In this document: in pieces, positions 43,283 through 53,387 of the stretch
How positions within the stretch are numbered: the first letter of the stretch is position 1
Layout of the letters: each line of letters opens with the position of its first letter
Source: Pedobacter aquatilis
Lineage (GTDB): Bacteria; Bacteroidota; Bacteroidia; Sphingobacteriales; Sphingobacteriaceae
Assembly (NCBI RefSeq): GCF_030409415.1
Contig: NZ_JAUFPW010000011.1
Coordinates: forward strand, 62,001-126,000
Direction: 5' to 3'
DNA length: 64,000 bases
Made by a program: the position numbers and the translations under genes
The notes under the pieces: generated by a model
Database searches by the model: none
The model's input: only the letters and a program-made list of their open reading frames with translations
Told to the model about the DNA's origin: nothing

Positions 43283-44371
43283 TTATTGCTTTGGAAGTGC
43301 ATCCAAACGTTTCTTAATATCTTCGTAATTTTTAGTGTCATTTTTGAAAGCATAAATCGTTTTCAAAGTTTCTAATGCACCTACATTTTTAGCATCTAAA
43401 TCTAAAGCTTTCTTGTAATAGGGTAAAGATTTCTCCAACAAACCATTCATTTTTGTGGTTACATCATTAAACTCTTTAACCTTTTTAGCATCAATTTTAT
43501 TTCTAGCATCTTGCAGTTTTAATGCTTGAGAAAAGTAAACATTACCCAATAAAACCTGATAAGTTGGATTATTTGGCTCTTTTGAAGCTAAAGTAGTTAA
43601 CATTTGCTCTGATTTGGTTGCATCGCCTCTATCTATATAAATCTGAGTTTCTGATTTGATAAAGTTTGCATCATCCGGATATTTAGCTGCAGCTTCTTGG
43701 ATTAAGGCCAACGCCGCTGTTGTATCTTTTTGTTGAGATAAAGACATCGTAATTAACTCTGAATACAAATCTTTAGACTGTGGCGCATTTAAAGAAATTA
43801 CCTTTTTAAATTGCTTAACTGTATTTGGGTAATCATTTAAATACCTTGCAGCAACCCCAGCATTCAAATACATTGAAGTATCAGTTGGATTAATTACAGT
43901 TGCCTGAACGAATCTATCGTAAGCCGTTTTATAATCTTTTTTGTTATAAGCTAAAACGCCTGCATTTCTAACTGCATTCGAAATATTAGTTTCAGCTGTT
44001 GCGATATTATCCTTTTCAGCACCTTTTGTATCTAATGTTTTAGCTTGAGCAACTGCATCTGTTGCAATTTTAAGCTGAGCATCAGCATTTTGTGCGTTTG
44101 TAGTATCTAATAAAGCTGCAGATGATGCGAATAATGCACGATAAGACCAAGCTTCAGGCATAATTTTAGATTTTTCATCAGCAATTGCTTTATCTGTGTG
44201 CGCTAAACCTGCTGAAATTGCCTCTAATTTTTTGGCCAAAGGCGTTGCGGTAGCCTGTCCTGTAATTTGGAAAACACCCCAAGCATTTTTGGCTGCATTA
44301 ACCTCACTCTTCTGAGCAAATGTGATGCTAACAACACTTGCTAAAATGGTACTTAGAACTATTCTTTTCAT
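43283..44371 (-). CDS. Secreted tetratricopeptide-repeat protein, co-transcribed with gyrA
   Basis: 362 residues, signal peptide ending VSITFAQ, then TPR repeats (KDYKTAYDRFVQATVINPTDTSMYLNAGVAARYL; YPNTVKQFKKVISLN; LPYYKKALDLDAKNVGAL). It starts 29 bp after the gyrA stop with no terminator between them, so it is expected to share gyrA's transcript. Paralogue of 42051-43196. Role unknown. Confidence 0.85.
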   Translation of the reverse strand: MKRIVLSTILASVVSITFAQKSEVNAAKNAWGVFQITGQATATPLAKKLEAISAGLAHTDKAIADEKSKIMPEAWSYRALFASSAALLDTTNAQNADAQLKIATDAVAQAKTLDTKGAEKDNIATAETNISNAVRNAGVLAYNKKDYKTAYDRFVQATVINPTDTSMYLNAGVAARYLNDYPNTVKQFKKVISLNAPQSKDLYSELITMSLSQQKDTTAALALIQEAAAKYPDDANFIKSETQIYIDRGDATKSEQMLTTLASKEPNNPTYQVLLGNVYFSQALKLQDARNKIDAKKVKEFNDVTTKMNGLLEKSLPYYKKALDLDAKNVGALETLKTIYAFKNDTKNYEDIKKRLDALPKQ

Positions 44372-44400
44372 AAAATTGTTACTCTTTTATAATTTTTAGA

Positions 44401-46992
44401 TTAATTTTCTTCTGTTTCATCATCGGTATCAGAGTCTGCTTCTTCTTCAGTGTCATCAGCTTCTGGAGTTGTGTCTGCTTCTAACTCCTCTCCGTCTGTA
44501 ACTACAACACTTTCCAAATCTACTTCTTCTTCGTCATCTTCGTGGTCAATTTTTGTTACTGATGCAATTTCATCATCACCTTTTAAAGATATTAAACGAA
44601 CACCTTGTGTTGCACGTCCCATAACTCTTAGCGCTGATACAGGTATTCTGATTACAATACCCGAACGGTTAATAATCATTAAATCTTCACTGTCGGTAAC
44701 GTCTTTAATCGAAACTAATTGTCCGGTTTTTTCAGTAACATTAATTGTCTTAACACCCTTACCACCACGGTTTGTTACACGGTAATCTTCAATATCAGTA
44801 CGCTTTCCATATCCTTTTTCTGATACCACTAACACCGTAACGTCAGGATTGTTTACAGCAATCATGCCAACTACTTCATCTTTATCGTGTGCTAAGCGAA
44901 CACCACGTACTCCTGTAGCAGTTCTACCCATCGGACGAACAGTTTTCTCATTAAAGCGAATTGCTCTTCCTGAGCGCAATGCCATAACAATTTCGCTCTC
45001 ACCATTGGTTAAGCAAGCTTCTAATAAAACATCGCCCTCATTAATATTAATTGCATTAATACCATTAACACGCGGACGAGAATATGCTTCTAAAGATGTT
45101 TTCTTAATTGTACCTTGTTTAGTACACATTATGATAAAGTTATTCTCTAAATACTCTTGATCTTTTAGATTCTTAACTTTAATATATGCCTTAATTTTTT
45201 CTTCCTTCGGAATATTGATGATGTTTTGAATGGCCCTGCCCTTACTAGTACGAGAACCTTCTGGAATTTCATAAACCCTTAACCAGAAACATCTTCCGGC
45301 CTCAGTAAAGAACAACATATAATTGTGGTTGGTTGCAACCAGCATGTGCTCAATAAAATCTTCATTTCTTGATGTACTGCCTTTTGAACCTTTTCCACCT
45401 CTACCCTGCGCTCTAAATTCGGTTGCTGGTGTGCGTTTAACGTAACCTTCGTGAGAAATGGTGATTACAACTTCTTCATCATCGATGAAATCTTCCATGC
45501 TCATGTCTTCAGCAGAATGAACAATGGTTGTTTTACGTTCATCGCCAAATTTCTGTCTGATTTCATCCAACTCATCTTTGATAATCTTCATTCGCAAACC
45601 TTCATCTGCTAAAATAGATTTCAAATATTCGATGGTTTTCATTAACTCAGCATATTCTTCCTTAATTTTATCACGTTCTAGTCCTGTTAAACGACGTAAA
45701 GTCATATCCAGGATAGCACGGGCTTGGATATCGCTCAAGCCAAATTTCTCCATTAAACCAACGCGGGCTTCTTCTGGCGTTTCTGATGCACGAATTAACT
45801 TAATTACTTCGTCTAAGTGGTCTAAAGCGATTAAATATCCTTCTAAAATATGTGCACGTTTTTCAGCTTCGGCTAGTTCATATTTTGTTCTGCGGATAAC
45901 TACATCATGGCGATGGTCTACAAAATGTACAATTAAATCTTTAAGATTTAACATCTGCGGACGACCTTTTACCAGCGCAATATTATTTACACTGAAAGAT
46001 GTTTGTAGAGCAGTATATTTATATAGGTTATTTAAAACGATAGATGCATTTGCATCACGCTTAATTTCATAAACAATACGAATACCATCTTTATTCGATT
46101 CATCCTTAATGTTAGAAATGCCTTCAAGTTTTTTCTCGCCAACCAATTCAGCAGTACGCTCAATCATTTGTGCTTTATTAACCTGGTAAGGTATTTCAGT
46201 TACGATGATTACTTCGCGGTCTTTAAGGTTTTCTATTTCTGCTTTAGCACGCATAACGATACGCCCACGACCAGTTTCAAACGCTTCTTTAACACCAGTA
46301 TAACCATAAATAATACCACCTGTTGGGAAATCCGGAGCTTTTACAAACTTCATTAATTCCTCAATAGTAATGTCTCTATTGTCGATATAGTTTACAATAC
46401 CATCGATACATTCAGTTAAATTATGGGGTGCCATATTAGTGGCCATACCTACTGCAATACCGCTAGAACCGTTTACTAAAAGGTTAGGGATTTTAGCTGG
46501 TAAAACCGTTGGCTCCTGTAAGGTATCATCAAAGTTTAGCTGAAAATCTACCGTATCTTTATTGATATCGGCAAGCATCTCTTCAGCAATTTTTGAGAAA
46601 CGGGCCTCAGTATAACGCATTGCAGCCGGCGAATCACCATCAATGTGACCAAAGTTTCCTTGTCCATCAACCATTGGGTAACGCAAACTCCAATCCTGAG
46701 CCATACGCACCATGGTAAAATATACAGAAGCATCACCATGTGGGTGATATTTACCTAAAACCTCACCAACAATACGGGCAGATTTTTTATGTGGTTTATT
46801 ACTGGTAACACCAAGATCGAGCATACCATATAAAACACGGCGGTGAACCGGTTTCAATCCATCGCGTACATCAGGCAAAGCCCTTGATACAATTACCGAC
46901 ATTGAATAGTCAATGTAGGCCGATTTCATCTGCTCCTCTATATTAATTGGGATGATTTTGTCGTTTTGTTGATTTTCTAAATCTTCTGCCAT
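44401..46992 (-). CDS. gyrA: DNA gyrase subunit A
   Basis: 863 residues. The N-terminal breakage-reunion domain has [22 protein letters not shown] and the active-site Tyr in AAMRYTEAR. The GyrA box is [10 protein letters not shown] (QRRGGKG in E. coli), confirming gyrase rather than topoisomerase IV. The C-terminal beta-pinwheel follows, then a long Asp/Glu tail. In the quinolone region [14 protein letters not shown], the positions equal to E. coli Ser83 and Asp87 are Ala and Phe. The gene leads a transcript with the TPR gene downstream. Confidence 0.96.
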   Translation of the reverse strand: MAEDLENQQNDKIIPINIEEQMKSAYIDYSMSVIVSRALPDVRDGLKPVHRRVLYGMLDLGVTSNKPHKKSARIVGEVLGKYHPHGDASVYFTMVRMAQDWSLRYPMVDGQGNFGHIDGDSPAAMRYTEARFSKIAEEMLADINKDTVDFQLNFDDTLQEPTVLPAKIPNLLVNGSSGIAVGMATNMAPHNLTECIDGIVNYIDNRDITIEELMKFVKAPDFPTGGIIYGYTGVKEAFETGRGRIVMRAKAEIENLKDREVIIVTEIPYQVNKAQMIERTAELVGEKKLEGISNIKDESNKDGIRIVYEIKRDANASIVLNNLYKYTALQTSFSVNNIALVKGRPQMLNLKDLIVHFVDHRHDVVIRRTKYELAEAEKRAHILEGYLIALDHLDEVIKLIRASETPEEARVGLMEKFGLSDIQARAILDMTLRRLTGLERDKIKEEYAELMKTIEYLKSILADEGLRMKIIKDELDEIRQKFGDERKTTIVHSAEDMSMEDFIDDEEVVITISHEGYVKRTPATEFRAQGRGGKGSKGSTSRNEDFIEHMLVATNHNYMLFFTEAGRCFWLRVYEIPEGSRTSKGRAIQNIINIPKEEKIKAYIKVKNLKDQEYLENNFIIMCTKQGTIKKTSLEAYSRPRVNGINAININEGDVLLEACLTNGESEIVMALRSGRAIRFNEKTVRPMGRTATGVRGVRLAHDKDEVVGMIAVNNPDVTVLVVSEKGYGKRTDIEDYRVTNRGGKGVKTINVTEKTGQLVSIKDVTDSEDLMIINRSGIVIRIPVSALRVMGRATQGVRLISLKGDDEIASVTKIDHEDDEEEVDLESVVVTDGEELEADTTPEADDTEEEADSDTDDETEEN

Positions 46993-47356
46993 AAATTATT
47001 ATTCTCGCTATTAAAGCGATGTTTCAAAAAGGTATTATTATAACCTTGCGAATTTAGCAAAAATATGCCGAAATAAGGCATTGTGGAAAAGTTTTAGGGT
47101 TTAACGATGGTTTCGAGATGGTAAAGGTTTTTTGGTTTCTTAAACAAGCTTTTAAATGATTTTTAGTATTTGTATAATTAGAATTATTGGAGATTATGCA
47201 GCTTATCTCCAACTAAAAATTTGAATTCAGTATTCATTATGTTACCAACCTAGGTTCAATGATCATAAAATGTTTTATAAAATTTGGATTGGTGTTATTG
47301 AATTAGAATTACTTAAATTCTAAAATTATATTTTTGTACCAAATCATAAACTTAAA
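46993..47356. promoter_or_regulatory. Divergent promoter region between gyrA and the Tet-like pump
   Basis: 364 bp. TATTTTTG at 47329-47336 (TAnnTTTG) sits 20 bp before the pump ATG. A small hairpin ATGCC/GGCAT lies near 47065-47081. No gene is seen in the rest. Confidence 0.5.
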
Positions 47357-48568
47357 ATGGCAAGGAAAAAACAATCAACAATGATATTTATTATGATAAC
47401 CTTGCTGATAGATTGTACAGGCTTCGGAATTATTATACCTGTTTTACCAGATTTAATAAAGGAGTTTACAGGTGGAGATACTAGCGTAGCAGCCGATTAT
47501 GGAGGTTACCTGATGGTTGCGTTTGCTCTACCTCAATTTATATTTTCGCCAATTTTAGGAGGACTAAGCGATAAGTACGGCAGACGCCCAATATTACTAT
47601 TTTCATTATTTGGTTTAGGTGTAGATTATTTATTTCTTTCCTTCGCACCATCAATTTTTTGGTTTTTTATTGGAAGAATTATAGCAGGGATAACTGGTGC
47701 TAGTTTTACGACAGGTATGGCTTACATCGCTGATATATCCACGCCAGAAAAGAAAGCACAAAATTTTGGCTTAGTTGGTGCAGCATTTGGTTTGGGTTTT
47801 ATTTTGGGTTCTGTTGGTGGCGGTCTATTAAGTAATTTCGGATTGCGAGTACCATTTATGGTTGCTGCAGGCTTATCGTTATTGAATTGGCTTTACGGAT
47901 TCTTTATACTACCCGAATCTTTATCAAAAGAAAAAAGAAGAGAATTTTCCTGGAAAAGGGCTAATCCTGTCGGCTCCTTTATAAATGCATCGAAATACCC
48001 GGCAATTTTAGGTTTGCTAGCTACTTTATTACTGCTGTATATCGCCAGCCATTCGGTACAGTCGAACTGGTCATATTATGTTATAGAAAAGTTTGAATGG
48101 ACACCAACCATGATTGGTTATTCTTTAGCCGTTGTTGGAATTATGGTGGCGATTGTACAAGGCGGCTTAATTAGATTTATAATACCAAAAATTGGAAACC
48201 GTAAAGCTATTTACTTCGGATTATCTTTATATGTAATCGGTTTTATCTGTTTCGCATTCGCAGCTAATGGCTTAATGATGATGCTGTTTATTATTCCATA
48301 TTGTTTAGCGGGTATTGGTGGACCTGCGATGCAAAGTATAATTTCTAATCAAGTACCAGAGAATGCACAGGGTGAAATTCAAGGAATTACAGCGAGTTTA
48401 CAAAGCTTAGCAGCCATAATTGGTCCGTTTTTAGCTAGCCACATTTTTGTATATTTTATAGAGAAAGGTACACCATTCTATTTTCCTGGGGCACCGTTTA
48501 TTCTTAGTGCATTCTTAACCTTAATTGGATTATTTATTGCCATAAGAGCATTAAAAAAATATCACTAA
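47357..48568 (+). CDS. MFS drug efflux transporter (TetA/TCR-like)
   Basis: 403 residues, 12 helices. The N-terminus FIMITLLIDCTGFGIIIPVLPDL and motif A GGLSDKYGRRPILLFSL are those of the tetracycline-resistance TCR family, as is the motif GAAFGLGFILGSVGGG. It could export tetracycline-type or other drugs, but chromosomal relatives of TetA in Bacteroidota often have no proven resistance role. It is divergent from gyrA. Confidence 0.82.
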   Translation: MARKKQSTMIFIMITLLIDCTGFGIIIPVLPDLIKEFTGGDTSVAADYGGYLMVAFALPQFIFSPILGGLSDKYGRRPILLFSLFGLGVDYLFLSFAPSIFWFFIGRIIAGITGASFTTGMAYIADISTPEKKAQNFGLVGAAFGLGFILGSVGGGLLSNFGLRVPFMVAAGLSLLNWLYGFFILPESLSKEKRREFSWKRANPVGSFINASKYPAILGLLATLLLLYIASHSVQSNWSYYVIEKFEWTPTMIGYSLAVVGIMVAIVQGGLIRFIIPKIGNRKAIYFGLSLYVIGFICFAFAANGLMMMLFIIPYCLAGIGGPAMQSIISNQVPENAQGEIQGITASLQSLAAIIGPFLASHIFVYFIEKGTPFYFPGAPFILSAFLTLIGLFIAIRALKKYH

Positions 48569-48730
48569 CCAATCGATTTTACGATTGTATATTCATCAAA
48601 AGCCATTACAATATTATAGGCAAGTAATACTATTCCCTCGATTTTTTGTGTCAATATCTAATTAAGATCAAATATAATTAGTGATGTACCCAAGCTGCAT
48701 TGTTAATTTAGAAGATACTAAAGTAATAAT

Positions 48731-50080
48731 TTACAATAATTCATTAGCAAGATTTGCCAGCTCGCTTCGCTCCCCTTTTTGTAATGTAATGTGTGCATAT
48801 AATGGATGATTCTTTGCATTTTCTATCAAATAACTTAATCCATTACTTTCTGAATCGAGATATGGTGTGTCGATTTGATATATATCGCCAGTAAAAACAA
48901 TTTTTGTGTGCTCTCCTGCCCTCGATATGATGGTTTTTACCTCATGGGGTGTCAAATTTTGCGCTTCATCTATTATAAAAAATATTTTAGTAAGCGTACG
49001 ACCCCTTATAAATGCAAGCGGCGCAATCGCAATTTTTTCGGTGTTTATTAGTTCATCAATTTTGGCAATCATCTTTTCATCACCATTAAATTGTTCCTTT
49101 ATAAAGCGTAGATTATCCCAGATTGGGGCCATGAAGGGATCAGTTTTGGATTTTGCATCACCAGGAAGAAAACCAATATCTTTATTACTTAGCGATACAA
49201 TTGGTCGGGTGATGTAGATTTGCCTAAAATCTCGGCGCTGCTCTAATGCACTTGCTAAAGCTAGTAGTGTTTTACCAGTTCCAGCATTTCCTTGTATGCT
49301 TACCAGCTTGATATCTGGGTTTAGTAGGGCATGAATTGCAAAAGACTGCTCAGGGTTTTTTGGCTTAATTTTAAAAATAGAATCGTTGGTTATGGTTGTA
49401 ACTGTTTTTAAGTGATAATTTTGAAAAATGTTTAATGCCTTACGTTTATTTTTCAGAATGTAAAAATGATTGGCTGTTTTTACAGGTAAATTCAAATCAT
49501 CAATATTGATGTGCTCACTTTTCTTTAAAGTTTCAATTAAATGCTCCGGGAAATTGTTTAATTCTGTTTTGCCCGCATACAATTCATCAACATTTTTAAT
49601 TTTGCCAGTTTCATAGTCTTCGGCATTTACATCTAATGCTTTAGCCTTTAACCTCAAGCAAATATCTTTAGATACAAGAACAACCTTTTTATCAGGATTT
49701 TCTTCTTTTAAAATCAAGGCTGCATTTAATATTTTATTGTCTGTTTTGCCTTTACCAAATACATCCTCTGCATTTATGAACTTGGGGTTTTCGCTCATCA
49801 ATACCTTAAACATTCCGGTATTTTGCTTTTGAAGTGGTACCCAATTGCTGATTAATTTCTGCTTTGCAACATTATCAATTAACCTGATAAAACTTCTGGC
49901 TTCAAAGTTTCGGGTGTCATTACCGCTTTTAAAATTATCCAATTCCTCTAAAACCTGGATTGGAATGGCTACATCATGCTCTTGAAAGTTATTTATTGCA
50001 TCATGATCGTACAAAATAACAGAAGTATCTAAAACAAAAATCTTTTTTGATGTTGTATCTGATTTACTTTTCTTAGCCAT
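48731..50080 (-). CDS. PIN domain-PhoH ATPase fusion protein
   Basis: 449 residues. The N-terminal PIN nuclease domain starts at KKIFVLDTSVILYDHDAI (Asp18 region) with QVLEELDNFKSG and VLVSKDICLRLKAKALD. The C-terminal PhoH domain has Walker A GNAGTGKTLLALAS near 265, YITRPIVSLSNKDIGFLPG, and Walker B IIDEAQNLTPHE. This is the PhoH2/YlaK-like class, thought to be RNA-unwinding nucleases. A terminator and hairpin-rich leader lie upstream on the same strand. Confidence 0.9.
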   Translation of the reverse strand: MAKKSKSDTTSKKIFVLDTSVILYDHDAINNFQEHDVAIPIQVLEELDNFKSGNDTRNFEARSFIRLIDNVAKQKLISNWVPLQKQNTGMFKVLMSENPKFINAEDVFGKGKTDNKILNAALILKEENPDKKVVLVSKDICLRLKAKALDVNAEDYETGKIKNVDELYAGKTELNNFPEHLIETLKKSEHINIDDLNLPVKTANHFYILKNKRKALNIFQNYHLKTVTTITNDSIFKIKPKNPEQSFAIHALLNPDIKLVSIQGNAGTGKTLLALASALEQRRDFRQIYITRPIVSLSNKDIGFLPGDAKSKTDPFMAPIWDNLRFIKEQFNGDEKMIAKIDELINTEKIAIAPLAFIRGRTLTKIFFIIDEAQNLTPHEVKTIISRAGEHTKIVFTGDIYQIDTPYLDSESNGLSYLIENAKNHPLYAHITLQKGERSELANLANELL

Positions 50081-50137
50081 TCTGTAAATTTAATGTTTTA
50101 GGCGCAAGATTGTAAGATAGGTTTTGAAAAAAGCACA

Positions 50138-50180
50138 AAAAAACGGGGACCGTCTTCTTTCGATTCTGTTCCCCGTTTAA
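50138..50180 (-). terminator. Intrinsic terminator upstream of the PIN-PhoH gene (minus strand)
   Basis: On the minus strand, AAACGGGGAA pairs with TCCCCGTTT (9 bp) and is followed by a U8 run. It lies 58 bp before the PIN-PhoH ATG and so ends a transcript that starts further right, or attenuates the PIN-PhoH transcript. Confidence 0.8.
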
Positions 50181-50520
50181 CCTTAATAACAACCGTAATT
50201 GTTATCAGGTATCTAATATTTGTAATTGAATTTCTTCGTCTTTACTTGGTCTTTGCAAACTTTTGTAACTCGTTTAGAAATTATTTCCAATAGCGATATT
50301 CCATAGAACAATACTATCTTTAATAATGTTTGTTAAGTCTTTTGATTTAAATAATAACCTTTCGGCTATTAATTTATTTCTGTTAGTTTAACCCTTCAGA
50401 ACAATCATATCCTTATTAGATTCATCTGAAAGATTTATCCTTTCGGTTAATTTTTTCTTTTTGATGCTCTTTTCAAACTTTCAATTACTCCGTATTTGAT
50501 ATAATCTAATTTAGTGCAGA
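50138..50520 (-). ncRNA. Candidate structured RNA or attenuated leader (unassigned)
   Basis: Read on the minus strand, no frame of useful length is present, but there are four ordered hairpins. They are one with a GAAA loop at 50435-50450, one perfect 8-bp stem with a GAAA loop (TAATAGCC/GGTTATTA) at 50352-50371, one 7-bp stem ATAACAA/TTGTTAT in 50181-50209, and the terminator. The class is not recognised: it lacks RNase P, tmRNA and SRP signatures. The 5' end is uncertain. Confidence 0.4.
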
Positions 50521-50777
50521 ATTGAACATTTGTCAATAGTTAAATCATTTATTTTATAAACAAAGTTATTAACCTAAAAATCAGTATTGTTAACATATAA
50601 TTTAGATAAAATATGCCTTCATTTTAAGATTTAACGTATCACTCAATTTTATTAACATTGACTGATTATCAGCTTATTAACAAACTTGCAAAAAACTTTA
50701 TTTTTTAGATACTGATAATCTGCCTAAAAATTAAAAAGTATTGGAAAAAGCCTCAACAAAAACACTTGTAAATATGT

Positions 50778-50785
50778 TATTTTTG
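50778..50785 (+). promoter_or_regulatory. -7 element before the FUSC gene
   Basis: TATTTTTG matches TAnnTTTG and ends 5 bp before the ATG at 50791. No convincing -33 box is at the right distance. Confidence 0.4.
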
Positions 50786-50790
50786 TACAC

Positions 50791-52950
50791 ATGCAGATTA
50801 AGCAACCCATTAGAAGTATTCAGGATTTTTTATTAAGCACATACTTTGCTGATGGATTACGCATTACTATTGGTGTTTTACTTCCATCATTAATTTTAGC
50901 TCAGTTTGGAATGCTTAAGTATGGAATGACACTTTCTCTTGGTGCATTATGTGTAAGCGTAGTCGATAGTCCGGGACCAATGGTTCACCGCAGAAACGCG
51001 ATGCTGATTACCACCGTTTTAATTTTTGTGTTTTCGATTTTAACCGGACTAACTAATAAAAACCATTTCTTCATCGGATTTTTACTTACTGCATCAAGCT
51101 TTATTTTCAGCATGTTTTACATTTATGGTGTTAGGGCCGCGTCTATTGGAACGGCTACCTTGCTCATAATTGTTTTAAGTATTGATGATATTAGACCATG
51201 GCAAGAAGTGTTAACGCATGGTTTGATGATTTTAGCTGGCAGTATTTGGTACACGGCTTTAAGCTATTTTGTTTACAGACTACGTCCCTTTAGGTTGGTG
51301 CAACAATCGTTAAGCGATTCTATTTTCGAGGTTGCAGAGTTTTTACGCGAAAAGGCAAAGTTTTACCACCGAAATAATAATTACGATAAAACCTATGCCG
51401 ATTTGCTACAATTGCAGGTTTCTGTACATGAGAAGCAAGATGCTGTAAGGGAATTATTATTTAGGACTAGAGAAATTATAAGAGATTCTACTCCAGAAGG
51501 TCGATTCTTGATGTTGGTTTTTGTAGATATGGTTGATTTGTTTGAGCAAGTAATGTCTACGTATTACAATTACAAACAACTTCATGAGCAATTTGATTCA
51601 GCTGGAATATTATCTGATTATGAAATGGCGATAAAAAGAATTTCGTATGCTTTGGATGATATTGCCTTTGCTTTAAAAAGCGGTGGTAAACCAACCATTT
51701 CAAAACGTTTATTAATAGAAATTGAACGTTTAAAGATTAAAATAAATCATTTCGAAAAAAATAACAGCGACCAAAAATTTAGTACATCAGGAATTATAGC
51801 CTTAAAAAACATTGAGGTTAACATCGAAAATATTTTAGGTAGAGTTAAAACGATAAATAGCTACTTTAAACTTAGAAATAGTAAGGATATTCGTAAAGCC
51901 GAAGTTGATACCGAGAAATTTATTACACGACAAAAATTCGATTTCAATTTATTTACTGAAAATTTAAGCTATAGTTCATCTACATTCAGGCACTCATTAC
52001 GTGTAACGGTAGTTATGCTATTAGGTTTTATTGTATCTCAAATTTTAAATTTTTCTCACAGCTACTGGATTTTACTTACCATACTCGTAATATCGAAACC
52101 AGGTTTCAGTTTAACAAAACAAAGAAATTATCAAAGATTAATTGGTACCACAATTGGAGCATTTATCGGTATGGCAGTTGTAAGCTATATCCACGATAAA
52201 AACACGCTTTTTGCCATTCTATTATTCTGTATGATTGGTTGTTACAGCTTTCAAAGGAAAAATTATGTAGTTAGCGTTTTATTTATGACGCCGTATATTT
52301 TAATCCTTTTCGATTTCTTAGGAATGGGCTCTATTGCTTTGGCTCGAGAAAGGATTTACGATACGTTTATTGGTTCGGGAATTGCATTATTAGCCAGCTA
52401 TTCCCTTTTCCCAACATGGGAACATGAAAAACTTAAGGAAGCCATGATTGATATGCTTAAAGCTAATAAGGCATATTTTGAGCAAATAGTAAAACTATAT
52501 TTTGAAAAAACCTATAATAGAACCGAGTATAAATTAGCCAGAAAAGAAGTTTATGTGAGTACAGCAAACTTAGCATCTTTATTCCAAAGGATGTTTTCTG
52601 AACCTAAAAGCAAGCAATTATTTATAAAGGAGGTGCATCAATTCACTGCATTAAGTCATTTAATATCATCATATACCGCTACCTTATCACTTTATAATAA
52701 AGAACACGATTTCCATACCGAGAATTTTGATTTATTAAAGCCCATTGCTAATAACACGATATATTTGCTCGATACATCAATTGAAAATCTGGAAAAAAGG
52801 CAAACAACGATTGATAATGTACCATTAATAAGGTTAAGTGATGCATCATTAAAAGTTGTAACTGGAGAAGATTTGATTCCAGAACAATTCGATTCTATTC
52901 AAAAAGTAGCTTATGATGTTTACAAGCTCACGGTTAAGATAAAAATTTAG
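50791..52950 (+). CDS. FUSC-family membrane protein (YccS/YhfK-like)
   Basis: 719 residues. It has two blocks of membrane helices (about residues 20-160 and 405-535) separated and followed by long soluble helical regions, the repeated layout of YccS and aromatic-acid efflux AaeB proteins. The second block carries SYWILLTILVISKPGFSLTKQRNYQRLIGTTIGAFIGM, the typical FUSC motif. Substrate unknown; efflux of aromatic or hydrophobic compounds is the family guess. It is convergent with the hypothetical gene (4-bp overlap). Confidence 0.85.
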   Translation: MQIKQPIRSIQDFLLSTYFADGLRITIGVLLPSLILAQFGMLKYGMTLSLGALCVSVVDSPGPMVHRRNAMLITTVLIFVFSILTGLTNKNHFFIGFLLTASSFIFSMFYIYGVRAASIGTATLLIIVLSIDDIRPWQEVLTHGLMILAGSIWYTALSYFVYRLRPFRLVQQSLSDSIFEVAEFLREKAKFYHRNNNYDKTYADLLQLQVSVHEKQDAVRELLFRTREIIRDSTPEGRFLMLVFVDMVDLFEQVMSTYYNYKQLHEQFDSAGILSDYEMAIKRISYALDDIAFALKSGGKPTISKRLLIEIERLKIKINHFEKNNSDQKFSTSGIIALKNIEVNIENILGRVKTINSYFKLRNSKDIRKAEVDTEKFITRQKFDFNLFTENLSYSSSTFRHSLRVTVVMLLGFIVSQILNFSHSYWILLTILVISKPGFSLTKQRNYQRLIGTTIGAFIGMAVVSYIHDKNTLFAILLFCMIGCYSFQRKNYVVSVLFMTPYILILFDFLGMGSIALARERIYDTFIGSGIALLASYSLFPTWEHEKLKEAMIDMLKANKAYFEQIVKLYFEKTYNRTEYKLARKEVYVSTANLASLFQRMFSEPKSKQLFIKEVHQFTALSHLISSYTATLSLYNKEHDFHTENFDLLKPIANNTIYLLDTSIENLEKRQTTIDNVPLIRLSDASLKVVTGEDLIPEQFDSIQKVAYDVYKLTVKIKI

Positions 52951-53384
52951 CCTTTGTTTAAACTTTCTATTATCAAGCATTTATTAAAGGGCAGCGAAAC
53001 TACTGTTGCGTCATCAAGTTTAAAAGCAATTATGCTTTCACACTTAATGTGCTCTTTAATTAAATCAACTGAATTTATTATTAATGAATAGAATCTAATT
53101 TCTGGATTATCAGAACTTGCGGTTTTATTGTTTGTTGTAATTTTCAGTTTGTACTCCTTACCCCCTTCTATTAAACATATTTTTTCTATCTTTTTAAAGG
53201 GTTTATTGATGCAAAAATCAATAAATAATAACTTATCTGAAGGTGTTATATTTCTAGAAATGGAATATGCATAGTATGTTTTATCATCACGAAAATATTG
53301 ATAATCTATACTCTTCGTTAGGCTTTGAGCCAAACAAAATTTAGCTAAAACGAGGCAAGAAATAATTATAAAGAAAGGTTTCAT
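52947..53384 (-). CDS. Secreted hypothetical protein
   Basis: 145 residues with a signal peptide (FFIIISCLVLAKFCLAQ), then a beta-rich chain without a recognised domain (KIEKICLIEGGKEYKLKI; IKCESIIAFKLDDATVVSLP). Two or three Cys could form disulfides. It lies 3 bp after the PorP-like gene and may be cotranscribed with the type IX pair. Function unknown. Confidence 0.55.
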   Translation of the reverse strand: MKPFFIIISCLVLAKFCLAQSLTKSIDYQYFRDDKTYYAYSISRNITPSDKLLFIDFCINKPFKKIEKICLIEGGKEYKLKITTNNKTASSDNPEIRFYSLIINSVDLIKEHIKCESIIAFKLDDATVVSLPFNKCLIIESLNKG

Positions 53385-53387
53385 GAT

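Noticed and set aside
44450..46356. Several antisense frames of 60-180 aa across gyrA
   Set aside because: They are antisense shadows of a conserved coding gene with no independent features.
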